Assembly (NCBI RefSeq): GCF_001186125.1
Contig: NW_014039868.1
Location: forward strand, 5,301 to 26,386
Source of the DNA: Sphaeroforma arctica JP610
Lineage: Eukaryota > Opisthokonta > Ichthyosporea > Ichthyophonida
Reading direction: 5' to 3'
DNA length: 21,086 nucleotides
Every line of letters begins with the position of its first letter. Within the stretch, counting starts at the first letter, position 1. The position numbers were made by a program, and so were the translations under genes. The notes beneath the pieces were generated by a model. That model was not told the DNA's origin. It saw nothing but the letters and a program-made list of their open reading frames with translations, and did not search any database. Shown here in pieces: positions 1-20,638 of this stretch.

Positions 1-470
1 TGATCTCAGAGCAAGATAATAAACTGGTTGTTTGAATTTAGGACAACGTGGTTTTGATTCCTCATAGCCAGCCAACTAGATGTGCCCGTCTATGCCTTAA
101 ATGGGATGGAGAGGTAGGCACCAAGTGATGGGGTTTAGGTGCAGATGTATACTGCACCAGCTTGGTGTTTTTTTGTTTTATTTTTTATTTTCTTAAGTTG
201 GACTTAGAGATATTTTATTGGTTATTTTGAATAGATAATTGTTTCGAGGCGTGAAATGTAAAATATGCGTTCAATGGAATGATATTTTGTCTGAGTAACT
301 AAAACATAAATAAATTTAGACCGAAGTAGTGAGTGATTATAGCGGAGCATATAGACTATAGTCTCAGTCTAAAATCCCCTAATCTTTTCACTACCAAGGG
401 CTGAAGCTAAACTTATTTTAACATTTTGCATTTTAACGTTTTAACGTATTGTCTTGTTAACATAAACATC
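1..470. other. AT-rich left flank without a gene; possible end of a 5' LTR
   Basis: No open frame of note. The segment is AT-rich, with T-rich tracts at 168-195 and a stem-loop described separately. It ends in ...cataaaca, and three bases later TGGTATC begins at about 473. That is the start of the primer-binding site used by many Ty1/copia elements that prime with initiator methionine tRNA. Only about seven bases match, so reading this stretch as the tail of a 5' LTR is a weak inference. I could not find a matching 3' copy downstream of the element. Confidence 0.3.
119..174 (+). other. Nested stem-loop followed by a T7 run
   Basis: CACCAAG (119-125) pairs with CTTGGTG (161-167). Inside it GGTGCAG (138-144) pairs with CTGCACC (152-158) around a 7-base loop. 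Seven T residues follow directly at 168-174. All four arms match perfectly. In a eukaryote a T-run of this length can end RNA polymerase III transcription. The sequence GTTTTGATTCC at 51-61 matches the Pol III B-box consensus GGTTCGANTCC at 9 of 11 positions. It could be the tail of a small RNA or SINE-like unit that starts before the window, or simply an LTR hairpin. Confidence 0.4.
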
Positions 471-543
471 TTGGTATCGTATAGTCAGCCTAGAGGAGAC
501 CGACTTTTACATATTTTTTATGTTTTAATACGCTATCGATATT

Positions 544-3251
544 ATGACGAAAGGAAACAATAAGGCAGCGAATGTAGCTAAGGCGGCAAAAGTAAATTGG
601 TTTACTGAAGGCGATGAAAAGCTGAAAACACCCCCGCCATCATCAGTGGACTCTAACGTAACAGAGATCACACCGAGACAAACAGTACCAATTCTGACTA
701 AACAAAAACGTAAGAAGTTGGCTGACTTGGGTATAGGTGCATCCGGAGGTAATGTGACTACAGAGCCACAGAAGCCACCTGCGAAGAAGGGACGATCTCG
801 AAAGGGAAAAGCCGAGAAAACGCATTCATCGGACAACTCAACTTCAGAGGAACTCCGAAAATGCACTGGAATCAGATGTACCATCTCCACCAGTGGATAC
901 GCGCAAAGCACGTAGGCGAGATCCTACTTATCACATGATAGCAAGGGATAGGAGAGCCTTCCTGAAGGACTACCAACCAATGGTTCATGATTTGAGACCT
1001 ACTAAGCAGCGGAAGAAAAAGCAAGCCGCAGCGAAGGATCAAAGTCGGGATGAATCAGGGGAGGATGACTCGGAATATAATCCACCAGCACTTTTGAATC
1101 AACCCCAAATCAATGTATCGGAAGAACAACTGCGATTCTTGGATATAGGTCCGGATGATGTGGACCAGACATTTCACCGTCAGGACGACGATTCGGACAG
1201 CAGGATTGCCTCACAATTCCTGCGTATACCCAAAACACCACTCCGACCGGCTTGGCGACAGAACTTTGATCTGGGTAATCCATACCAGTCACAGATTGAT
1301 TTTCAGGATGAGAATGAACAAGAGTTGATCCGACAGCGGGCCAACAGGGCATGGTTGTTTCGAAATACGTATGGAACGTTCTTTCTAGACGTATTAAAGA
1401 CCAAACCAGATGTTACCATCTCACCGAGGTATGTTATGTATGCAGCGGTAAGAAAGTTCGGGTACGACTTGTTTATGGATAATAAATATTACAATCGACT
1501 AAAATCATTGAAAACTGACGACGGTAAACAAGCACGCAAACTTTTCCGTCAGCTTCAAAGATACTGCCGGAGGTATTCGGAACGAGGAGAGATGGAAGCT
1601 TTGCATACTTAATTTGGTACGCCATTCGGGATCTTCTGGCAGATCTTCCCGACTTGATATCAAACCATTTGGCACTCTATCAAGACATATTGGCGTTCGA
1701 GATGTTGTCAGACAATGGAGAGGCAAGCAGAATCAGATCTTCATCACCCGAAAATCAACCCTCACCCGAATTGGACGCAACAGTAATGTCACGAATGGCA
1801 TCTGAACAAGAGTCTAATACAAATCAATTACCGGAAGGAAATCCACAGAGTGCCCCAGAGGTATTTCAAAAGGACAACCCGACCGAAGAGCCGAAAACTG
1901 ATCAGGTGAAAGCGAGAAAATTCTTTTCGTCATCGGAAGACAGTTCGCCCCCAACGGCTATCTCAAAGACGAAGAAAGATGCTGCCACATCCGAAGCGTT
2001 CACTAACATTGAACAGATCGATGGCTCAAAGAATGAGGCAGATAACTGACTGCATGGTCAGATCCAATCAGAAAAGAAGGGATCAGATCACCCTAGTAGT
2101 GATCTGAGAATTGCTGAATTCACTGTTCAAATGAACAAAGCCGAGGCAGCTTCACTCGAGGCGATGGATCTAGGTAGGATTGATGCCGCTAGTCTTTATA
2201 TGACAATGGCTACTCATTTCCAGACTAAGATTGATTCAGAACTGAGAGTGATTCAGACCGAGAAGGCTGTGGAAGGCAAGAAATTTGTAAAGGACATAGG
2301 TAAACTACCAACGACATACAGATCTGATCGAAAAGACCGAAAGGATCCAATCGATACTAGCAGTCTGGCGTTGTTATCTAGGTCTTTGAAAGAGTTTGGA
2401 CAGATTATGCTTACAGCCAATCTACGAAAGAACCTATGGTTCGAAGCAGCGCAGCAGAGCTTTAAGCCGTCCTCTTACAAGTATAACAAGTTAGGGGAGG
2501 CGAAACAAGCGATCACTAAGCTGAAAACGTGGAAAGAGCAAAGTGAGATGATCGTCCACTTATTTTCGACGGACCCTCGACCGGAATTGCTTGTATCGGA
2601 TTAAAGTTGGACACACACATGTCACGGGCTCAAACTCAGGAGATGTCACCTGATAAGCTATCCATGTGTGTACTATGGGTGCAGACAATCTTTTGGTCAA
2701 ACCTACATAGGAGAGATCAAGAGATTCTGTACGCCGATATGCATCAATCTTACCTTGAGGGACCTACCTACGGTATAATGAAGCTAGCGGACTAAACCTG
2801 GGCAGAATTTTACTCGAGAGCGGATCAGACGTTTACCAAACGCCCTAGTTCCGTAGTGAAATTCACTAATGCCCAGAAGAAGGTCAGCGACAATCTTACC
2901 GGAGGATTAGGCAATGTTCGAGACTCTCAATCCACTAATGGTGGTCAGAAGGTACACAAAAGGGGTGACAAGAATAGCAATAAGAACAAAAATATAAATG
3001 GTTCTGAAAGCAGTAAAATCAATGTCATCCCTAAGGGTAACCAGACCAACAGATATGGACCGCCGGTAGGCAACCCTAAGCCCAGGCATAGGGAGGTTAA
3101 GAACTGTAGTGAGATTGATTGCAATTGGCGAATGACCCAACATGAGCCGAATGGCAGATGGAATGGAAGTATTTGCAACATGAGCCAAACAATGCAACAC
3201 AAAAATCACAGAAACTCTAGCAAGTCAAAATCGAGGAAAACTAGCTGCTGA
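544..3251 (+). pseudogene. Gag-like part of the retrotransposon fossil
   Basis: A long stretch with plus-strand coding character, rich in Lys, Glu, Asp, Ser and Gln. It includes basic segments near 770-820 and 890-1030, a more globular part around 1330-1600 and 2130-2600, and a Lys/Asn-rich basic segment around 2940-3080 that could act as a nucleic-acid-binding tail. No CCHC zinc knuckle is seen. It is assigned to Gag because it precedes copia-type pol on the same strand, not because of a recognised domain. It may instead belong to a second, unrelated element or an old host gene. It is broken in several places. Confidence 0.4.
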
Positions 3252-3483
3252 AGCTACGAAGACTGGTGACGATATGTCTGAAGAATCCTGTTGCAAAATA
3301 TTTGCAACATGAGCCAAACAATGAAACACAAAAATCACAGAAATTCTAGCAAATGGAAACTAGCTGCTGAAGCTACGAAGACTGGTGACGATATGTCCCA
3401 AAAAAAACTCTGTGGAAAAATGTTTGCAACATGAGCCAAACAATGCAACATAAAAATCACAGAAATTCTAGCAAGTCAAAATC
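3172..3483 (+). repeat. Tandem direct repeat, period about 122-129 bases, about 2.5 copies
   Basis: The block tttgcaacatgagccaaaca starts at 3172, 3301 and 3423, so the periods are 129 and 122 bases. Each copy continues with atgcaacacaaaaatcacag-like sequence. The first two copies also share the segment with gctgctgaagctacgaagac. The third copy ends near the purine tract GAGGGGGAAAAA at about 3484. Copies differ by a few substitutions and short indels, so the amplification is younger than much of the decay around it. It sits at the junction of the gag-like and pol-like parts of the fossil. Confidence 0.85.
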
Positions 3484-3749
3484 GAGGGGGAAAAATAGCG
3501 CAAAATAAATAAATACATATAGACACATCTCGATTGACGATTGATCCTCCTGGTTAAAAAAGAATCAAAAAAAAAAATTCTCGACGCAGACACCCTCCTG
3601 CTCCTTAAAGCTCATATCCTGCTACTCCTAGACCATCTCTTACCAATGTTTTATCTAAATTCCCGTCTCCGCCTGTTCCAAATAGCGCAGAACTCTCGCT
3701 GCATTTTATCAATAGCTTAGACCTCACATCTCATTCTTTCTCCACCACT

Positions 3750-4671
3750 GTGGCGATTATTCAAGCCTGCAATGAGTACCATCGCAATATTGGGAACAGA
3801 AGCAGGAAACCTACGCGTAGAATGGCGGCAAGATACAAAATTTCGCTAACCAGCGACAGCTCCGTTCGCGTGATGTTAAATTCATACCGACGAGCTACCA
3901 GCGCCGGATGTGATAAGCACTGTACATGCACCGCCATACGTTATGCCCGCCAACTGGTACGACTTAGACTCATCTATTGCTGTCTCGGTCCCTCACGTCT
4001 CTACTGCATCACCCCCTGTTGCTACCGATCCTGCACTAATCATCATCGCTCCTGTACCTATTCTACTACTCCCCACTGCAATGTGTGTACCTCAGTCGGA
4101 TATCACGCTGACATCTTCTTGACCACAGCCCCCTCAGACACAGACCACACCTCCGGGTATTACTTGAACAAGGCTCACTCCGCCATTCACTCCCAGCACT
4201 CCGATGGAACTACCGTTTCTCCTGCGTTCGACCATGAGTAGTATACCTTTCCAATCCACTACCCCCAAAGTGCTCAACATCGACTTCCAGGGATATCTCG
4301 ATGATCATCATCGCCAATGTTCTCAGCCCACGCTCGCCGAACAAAGTCCTCTTCCACCCCCTGCGCACGTACCTATCGATGCCTTGTCCACCACGACCCA
4401 TGACAGTTCCTACCGGTTGGATACCGATGACCCTTCTGACTCCCTTCGGTCTCCGTGCTCTACTGATTCCCACTTCTTAGATACAGTCCTTGACGACGGC
4501 ATCAACTCGCCTCAACATTTTTTTTTCGACTGGCCTGATTCCTCTTTTGACAACGGACTCTATTCCCTGGAAGATCCCAGCGACTATACAGCTGAATACG
4601 ACTTCCCTCATCCAGGTTTCCGTACGTTTGCTCTGCGACCACTGATGACATCACAGCGATTACACCCATAG
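3750..4671 (+). pseudogene. Integrase C-terminal end and Pro/Ser/Asp-rich linker of the copia-type fossil
   Basis: Around 3869-3883 the bases encode RDVKF, the motif that marks the C-terminal end of Ty1/copia integrase. Downstream the coding-like sequence is rich in Pro, Ser, Thr and Asp, as expected for the variable linker between integrase and reverse transcriptase. The longest stretch in this part (4204-4671) encodes a low-complexity acidic protein segment with many Asp-Pro and Ser-Pro pairs and no transmembrane segment. The integrase catalytic core is not visible upstream. It is a broken relic. Confidence 0.5.
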
Positions 4672-4757
4672 AGTTATCCACCCTCCGTGAAACTACCTTT
4701 CTCGAAGTGTGAGGCAAGCCTGCAAATCACCGACCTGGCCTCAATGAGAAGCGGCAG

Positions 4758-5229
4758 TTGCGAAAGAACGCGCGGCCCATAACAAGAGTCCTATTGTTTC
4801 CGTCCCCGCTAACAACACGCATCGTCCACTCAGATTACGTGTTGACCAGGAAACATGACGAGAACAGAACCCCCACGATCTTTAAAGCACGAATGGTCGC
4901 CAGTGGTGTCCAACAGTGGCACGGAACCTGCTATCGTGAAACCTATGCACCGGCAGCACCTGCCACTACCCCTCGCATCATGTCACGGACTGCCAGCATC
5001 CGACAAGACTTTTACCATTTCGACCTCCATACGGTGTATTTGTATTCCAAGTTGGACGTTCCTGTTTTTTATGCACTTCCCAGCTGGTAATGTGGAGCTG
5101 GGTTACTATCTCCCGGTGTATATCCTACGCCTGAAATGCGGCCTATTTAACCTTCGTCAAGTTGGCTATTTGAACGTTTCGGATGTTGTTCGTACCCGCC
5201 TCTTCTCAGTATTTACTCAATTCCCTTGA
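4758..5229 (+). pseudogene. Partial reverse transcriptase of the copia-type fossil
   Basis: The sequence at 4881-4907 encodes FKARMVASG. It is followed by YRETYAPAA and then by FHFDLHTVYL-like sequence. These correspond to the copia reverse-transcriptase signatures YKARLVAKG, YDETFAPVA and LDVKTAFL in the right order and spacing. Further on, near 5130-5160, there is a segment resembling the LYGLKQ motif. The catalytic YVDD motif and RNase H are not visible, so only about the first half of the domain remains. It is broken. Confidence 0.75.
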
Positions 5230-5320
5230 GAATGTTCTTGATGACGACGAACATAGGTGGGCAATTACACCACGTCGATCACCACGTAATAGATCAGCAC
5301 GCAATCAATCAGCACCAACA

Positions 5321-5475
5321 ACACCTGGTCAATCATCATCAACAATACCTGGTCAATTATCAATTAAAAACACCTGGCCAATCATCAACAACAACACCTG
5401 GTCAATCAGTATCAACAAAACCAGGTCAATCTGAATCAACTCCTAGTCAATCAACACCAGGCCAATCATCTCAGA
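5321..5475 (+). repeat. Minisatellite of about 24 bases encoding Thr-Pro-Gly-Gln-Ser repeats
   Basis: The core cctggtcaatca recurs with small changes at about 5323, 5348, 5373, 5397, 5421, 5442 and 5457. The spacing is mainly 21-25 bases, shortening to 15 at the right end. In one plus-strand frame (inside 5226-5576) the right half reads as TPGQSSTT-type repeats with an 8-residue period. The bases encode Ser, Thr, Pro, Gly and Gln, typical of a disordered linker or stalk. Host gene, retroelement linker and non-coding minisatellite are all possible. Confidence 0.75.
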
Positions 5476-5575
5476 ATGGCTCCGTAGCACTTGTGCCTGA
5501 GTTATCAAACGAGTTCAGGAAACCCATGAATCCCAAATTATTTGCCGCCTGTACGACCATGAACGTTGTAGGGTA

Positions 5576-5818
5576 GTGAAAGTATTCTTTGACATCGAAC
5601 CCACTAGCGTGAGTCCCACAGGAATGTTTCGTTATCAAGGTGATTGGTATCAAGTGAACAACAAAACCGTAACACCGATGGAAACAGTGACACCAACAAA
5701 GGTAACAGTGACACCAACAAAGGAAACAGATCCTGAGGTTATAAATAGGGTTCCAATTGGAGTGCTACACTCCACCTGGTCATATGCAGATAAAGAGCGT
5801 AGTATACATTCACTTTGA
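5576..5818 (+). other. Unrecognised 80-codon open frame with Thr-Val-Thr-Pro repeats
   Basis: The frame starts with ATG and runs for 80 codons. The first 30 residues include FFDIEPTSVSPTGMFRYQGDWY, which looks like a compact globular segment. Then 5669-5730 holds a 21-base repeat encoding TVTPTKV-type heptapeptides about three times, and a hydrophilic tail follows. I do not recognise the family. It follows the Pro-Gly-Gln-Ser minisatellite closely and on the same strand, so the two may be parts of one relic coding region. No start context or promoter was identified. Confidence 0.25.
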
Positions 5819-5879
5819 TGATACAGATGGTAAGCCTGCCGAAGATGTGACAAAAAATCGCTACCCAAATATAAGTTGA

Positions 5880-8390
5880 CCCCCACCCACGCCATAGGTG
5901 AACTATTAAGACATTGTAGATAATTAAAGCTATATAATTCACTCAAGTACAGTCTTTTTCTTTTAAATGACTTAGTATAGTTTTCTCAATAGCGACATCT
6001 TCTCTTCTTTACCTATGATAGTAGATTTTGCATATCCAGTGCATTTGGATTTCATACTCACCACAAGAGAACATGGCTGAGTGGTTTTCCAGATGCGCTC
6101 AAAGGTTTTCCTGCGGTCATCTGTATGACAGGCCAATTCCAAGTTAGTCTACAGTTGCTCACATTTGTCACTAGCCAATATGTTGATCCGTAAATACATT
6201 TCATTTGCTGTACAATTCTGCGTAGATCACTCTCTGACGTTAACGACATGCGCATCTGCTAGTACTGAAACTCAGACAGCTTACATGGCTCAGCGAGCCT
6301 GTATTTCAGCGAATACAAGAAAGACTTCCGAACTTGTTCAACTTCCGAATTTGTTCAATACCGTCCATACATTCAGATAACTTTATCCTACTGTTGCTTA
6401 AACTTCAGCGGACCATCTGTCCAGCAGCACCATACCGAATCAGATCTGATAAGCCTAATCTAAATTTTCACCCAGCTGGGATAAACCTTTGCTTATCGCA
6501 GGGTCTGTGCGCAAGGGTACAAACTCCGTTATGTCGTGGGTACTACAGCAGGAACCACATTCAGTAGTGTTTTGGTACGATCCACGGCATTTTTTTCTCG
6601 GGGGTTTTAAGCTTGAGTTTTGATTCAGGAACATCCCTGTACATAATACTGGCAGCGTCGTCTGCGCTGCTAATGCTTGTGTAGAGCTTTGTGTTAGGGA
6701 GCCTTATGAGTTGCTGCGACCTGTAGCAATCGAACCGAATCCAATCGAAAGCATCACCCCGTTTATCTCTTGTCATGAAGCGTAGTATGTCTTTAAATGC
6801 AGAAATACACGTCTATTGAGTATCATGGTTGGTAAAATAGTTATCGTATATCAATAATATATATGTTTATTCCCACTTTCATTATTTGTGGTTAAACACA
6901 AGGCCGCGTGATACATGAGATTTTGTATGCCCTTAGTCAATAGAACTAAAGTAATTTTTCCAACCGCTCACGACTACTGTCTCCGGGCTGCAAGGACAGT
7001 CAGTAGTATTCCTTTCGTGGCTGTGATCTAGATAACAAATTGCAATCGCCAAGATGTCTTGTGAGCATTTAGTTTTCCAATAGACGCGGTACTGCAGATT
7101 CTTCACGTATTATGATTCCTTGACGTTGGCATCGGGCACTGATGGAAAGTACTCGAGTACACTATGTAATGAACCCTGATTAGTCCACCAGGCATCATTC
7201 CCTTTATATATCTTCTACCACGAAAATCTCCAATTTGAAATGAGGTAGAAGGGTTATGTCTCTGGGGTGTTTTATCTGCCTCCGCAACAGGTATGTGCAT
7301 TTCTTTTTGTGTGTTCTGCTTTTACAGAACACGTCATGCATCTCAGCGCACGTATTGGCAAGATTGAGAGTGTGAATAATTCTGCGTCTTCAAAGAAGAG
7401 TTGTGATATGGCAATATTTGAATGTGACTGATACGGAACATGACTTGCTATCGAAGTCAACTCACGCGACCTGCTATAAATTTGTTTCACTTGAAATTTG
7501 AATTTGGTCACTATGGTTGGTATCGGGATGCGGGTAGTTTGTCTCTCGGACTAAGGAACTCAAAGGGAGTATACGAGCATACCAACTTTGTACGAGTTAT
7601 CGTTTTGGATGTTGGCACGAAATTATGAGGATGAAACCAAATTTACCATCCTTCACATTATTGTTACATCTCAAAATCTACGTCATTTGGGCTGCGAGCA
7701 ACCTGTGGACCGGACTATGCTCGTTCCAACTTCGATGCGAGAATACATAGAAGTTTTGACAAGTTCCCGTTTTAAAAATTACCGTTTTTACGTGTTTACC
7801 GATAGGGATAATATCATTTATTAAAATTTGGATAGTTGAAACTGAACATATCATATTAAAATAAATAAATAGGTTTTTTCTAGATATGCTATCATCAAAT
7901 CTGTCAACAGGGTTGCGCTAGTAATGTACAATTATGTGCCTGTTCTGCGGCTTTGGCTCTATATTTTGTGGCAACAGATTGGAATTGGAGCGTTCGTTGA
8001 AGAAACCTGGTTATCGTTGGCATCATCTGCCGTTTTCGCACATTTGTTGTTTCCATTGCACTAGATTGACATCAAACAACTTCTTTACGAATTCCCCTTC
8101 TCATTTGAGCGGTCTCACTTCGTTTCTGTGACACCGACTGAGTGTACAATGCTCAGAGGTAAAAAGGGCAATTGTCTCAGAACTTATTCCGTTTTTTACT
8201 TCCCACTTGTAAGACATTGAGAATGCAAACTGCTTAGTATTTATTTACATTTGGTTTATTGCGCGATACCGACCGAGATTTTCGAGTTTACAATTTATAG
8301 GGATGTATCGCAAACTATAGGAGTTGACTACACACTATTCAGGCAGACACGTACTACTACCCGTATGCCAACTAGAATTTATATGATCGG
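5880..8390. other. Long stretch with no recognised gene
   Basis: Both strands hold only short open frames (77 codons or fewer on average-composition sequence) with no family features that I recognise. There is a 17-base tandem duplication around 6329-6362 (cttccgaacttgttcaa-type). Otherwise I see no tRNA, no long repeat and no clear element ends. The right end is probably beyond the 3' end of CDC48, which is transcribed toward it. Confidence 0.5.
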
Positions 8391-8391
8391 T

Positions 8392-8397
8392 TTTATT
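8392..8397 (-). terminator. Candidate poly(A) signal AATAAA for CDC48
   Basis: On the minus strand the sequence reads GCAAATAAAACC. This is the first AATAAA found downstream of the CDC48 stop codon at 8822-8824, about 425 bases away. Two further AATAAA hexamers on the same strand lie at 8255-8260 and 8240-8245, so cleavage may occur at more than one place. No transcript evidence is available. Confidence 0.45.
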
Positions 8398-8821
8398 TGC
8401 GCTATGTAACCCAAGTATCTATATTCGTTGTCCTACTCCCACCACAGAATTCCTCATACCTTCATAACTCGACCTGTGGCTACTGCATATGCGCGTACAT
8501 GTACATAACATCCAGTGCGAGGCCATTCGAACTAAATATCTAAATAATCAGTCGCGGGTTTTAGACCAGATTGCTCCAGCTACAGGTGCTCATGAGTTTC
8601 AGCGAAGTTTCTTGACATACACACATGTTGTTCGAGTGGCCTGAGATCCTCGAATGCGTCACTATTTAGTACATAACGCACTCACATCTTCATAACTATA
8701 ATCTAACGGATCTCGAATACATGTGGGCATCGCATTTGTTCAATCTCAATGTGGCACTAAAGCAGGCATCTCCAGCAAACCACGGACTCAACGGTGCGTA
8801 AACTTATCGCACGCCATAGAC

Positions 8822-19087
<10,266 letters not shown>

Positions 19088-19144
19088 GATGTGCGTGTAT
19101 ATAACTGCACTTCAATAGCTCTGTACAATATACGTATACTAAAA

Positions 19145-19151
19145 CTATAAA
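19145..19151 (-). promoter_or_regulatory. Possible TATA-like box of CDC48
   Basis: On the minus strand CTTTATAG lies about 60 bases upstream of the ATG. It is part of the tandem unit and is also present, slightly changed, near 18785-18792 in the copy nearest exon 2. The match is weak and the transcription start is unknown. Confidence 0.25.
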
Positions 19152-19312
19152 GTGATTGTATATGATGATATAGATGTCACATATTTACGTAATACATAGA
19201 ACACAAAACGAAAGTTGTTTATTTTTTTGAAGGGATCGATATCCGTTTATTTTTTGTAAAAATATAACATTCGTATGCTGTCTACGAAATCCGATGAAAC
19301 AAGAGTGTCAAA

Positions 19313-19336
19313 GTGTCAGTTAATACCTACTGACAC
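19313..19336. promoter_or_regulatory. Perfect 8-base dyad GTGTCAGT / ACTGACAC
   Basis: GTGTCAGT (19313-19320) and ACTGACAC (19329-19336) are perfect reverse complements separated by 8 bases, about 230 bases upstream of the CDC48 start. It may be a binding site for a dimeric regulator or a chance hairpin. Confidence 0.4.
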
Positions 19337-19339
19337 GTT

Positions 19340-20380
19340 TACTGTAAGGTCGCCTTAGGACTTGTAAGCCATAGCGACCAATGATTGCTACACTCAAAAT
19401 AAAAACGTTCTATAACCACATCATGTTGTTTATTATATCCACTGTCTCTTGAAATGGATTGAAAACAATCTTAGTTTACGACGTCAAATATTCTAGAAAA
19501 ATGTCTTAAATAGAACTGATGCTGTACAACCCAACACAGGGAATACCCAACTCGGTCCCTCTCGGCGAAATCCAAAACGATGAGTCATTTATTATTTTTG
19601 GGGGGTTTTTTATACAAAAACAGTAAAATACCTAAATAGTTAAAATCGGCATACTTTGGCTCGCAGCAACGTTTTCTTTGAATCGGTTCCTTTTTACATA
19701 TATATGTTCTAAAAATGGAGGTGCAATTTCCGGAATGTCCATACATACTGAGGTGCAAATTTCGGCATATATTGTAGTACAATAGTTCGATTGTGTTTTA
19801 TAGTAAGTTAGTCCCACTCCCTACTTTATATATACGTTACAACGTTTAGACAACAAAACTTCCCACCAACATCAATGTATTTAAAATTGTTATTGTTTTC
19901 AAAAAAAAAAAATGACATAGCCACTGCCGACACACGGTCACGGCGGTCGGCGACTCGGCGCCGGCGGTTGTCGGTTGACTTCACTGGGAAAATATTTCAA
20001 AATAAATAAAGATAAACTGATTTGAGCGATAGTCAGAAATTTTGTGCTCCTCTACGGCATTCTTATTGGAGCTCGTGATATATCTAAGGTAAACTATTTT
20101 TTTGTATTTTTCGGAAACAACACAACTAGACAACCGTAGTCGGTTTAATCGGTGTGATATTTTTACTTCTATCTCTTTGTGTGTTGATATTTTTAATAAA
20201 AAATGCTCTTCTTGTGTGAGAGACCGTTCTGGATAGTGATCAGACTTCAGAGACTCAGAGTCCAGCCTGTGAGATTGGCCTATGTGTGAGCCTATGAGGA
20301 TTGAGGACACTCTGACAATGTGTGTTTGACTGTTTTTGGGACTGATTATCACTGATATCCAACTCCCCGCAAAGAGTTGA
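19340..20380. other. Divergent intergenic region with a CpG-rich patch
   Basis: AT-rich sequence between CDC48 and the small plus-strand gene. At 19716-19770 a gaggtgcaatttccgg-type box occurs twice, about 34 bases apart. An A-run (about 19900-19911) is followed at 19926-19975 by a sharply GC-rich, CGGCG-repeating patch (gtcggcgactcggcgccggc). The 145-codon minus-strand open frame at 19981-20418 has no recognised domain and is not annotated as a gene. Confidence 0.6.
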
Positions 20381-20387
20381 AGTCTGA

Positions 20388-20479
20388 AGCCGCCGATAGC
20401 ATTTGTAAACTCGTGCAACAGTGGTCTCCGCTGACGCCGCCGATAGCATTTGCGAATTCGTGAAACAGTGGTCTCCGCG
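20388..20479 (+). repeat. 47-base tandem duplication upstream of the small gene
   Basis: ccgccgatagcatttgtaaa followed by ctcgtg-aacagtggtctccg at 20390-20431 repeats with few changes at 20437-20478 (period 47). It lies about 160 bases upstream of the ATG at 20639, in the promoter-proximal zone. Confidence 0.9.
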
Positions 20480-20556
20480 TTACAAATCGGAGATTAGAAA
20501 TCTAACATAGAAACACGGGTACTGTACTAGATGTATGCAAGAGGCTTTAGATACTT

Positions 20557-20562
20557 TATATA
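20557..20562 (+). promoter_or_regulatory. TATA-like box for the small gene
   Basis: TATATA in the context actttatatacacac, 77 bases before the ATG at 20639. Transcription would start about 30 bases downstream, giving a short leader. Confidence 0.4.
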
Positions 20563-20638
20563 CACACAGTGACCGTCTATAGACCGTTTATAACAATATT
20601 TTCATACAAACTAGCAGTCTCATACTTGTTCAGTCGCC

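Larger units (their letters stand above)
471..5230 (+). mobile_element. Fossil Ty1/copia-type LTR retrotransposon, broken
   Basis: A plus-strand run of coding-like sequence that ends with recognisable copia-type pol parts. In order it has a possible tRNA-Met primer site near 473, a long gag-like hydrophilic part (544-3251), a tandem repeat block (3172-3483), an integrase C-terminal and proline/serine/aspartate-rich linker part (about 3750-4671), and the first half of a reverse transcriptase (about 4758-5229). The family call rests on the RDVKF motif at 3869-3883 and on reverse-transcriptase signatures such as FKARMVASG. Protease, the integrase catalytic core, the YVDD part of the polymerase and RNase H are not visible. 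No pair of LTRs was found. The element has many breaks and looks old. The left and right ends are uncertain. Confidence 0.7.

Noticed and set aside
1-70. tRNA gene at the left edge
   Set aside because: A B-box-like motif is present, but the 5-base stem expected around the T loop does not pair and no acceptor stem is visible.
6561-6776. 71-codon minus-strand frame
   Set aside because: No recognisable motif; could be a relic but nothing in the sequence supports a product.
7440-7824. Two overlapping plus-strand frames of 62 and 78 codons
   Set aside because: No family features, no splice or promoter context, and average composition for the region.
19981-20418. 145-codon minus-strand open frame
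   Set aside because: No recognisable domain, mixed composition, and the frame runs across half of the 47-base duplication. Kept as unsupported.
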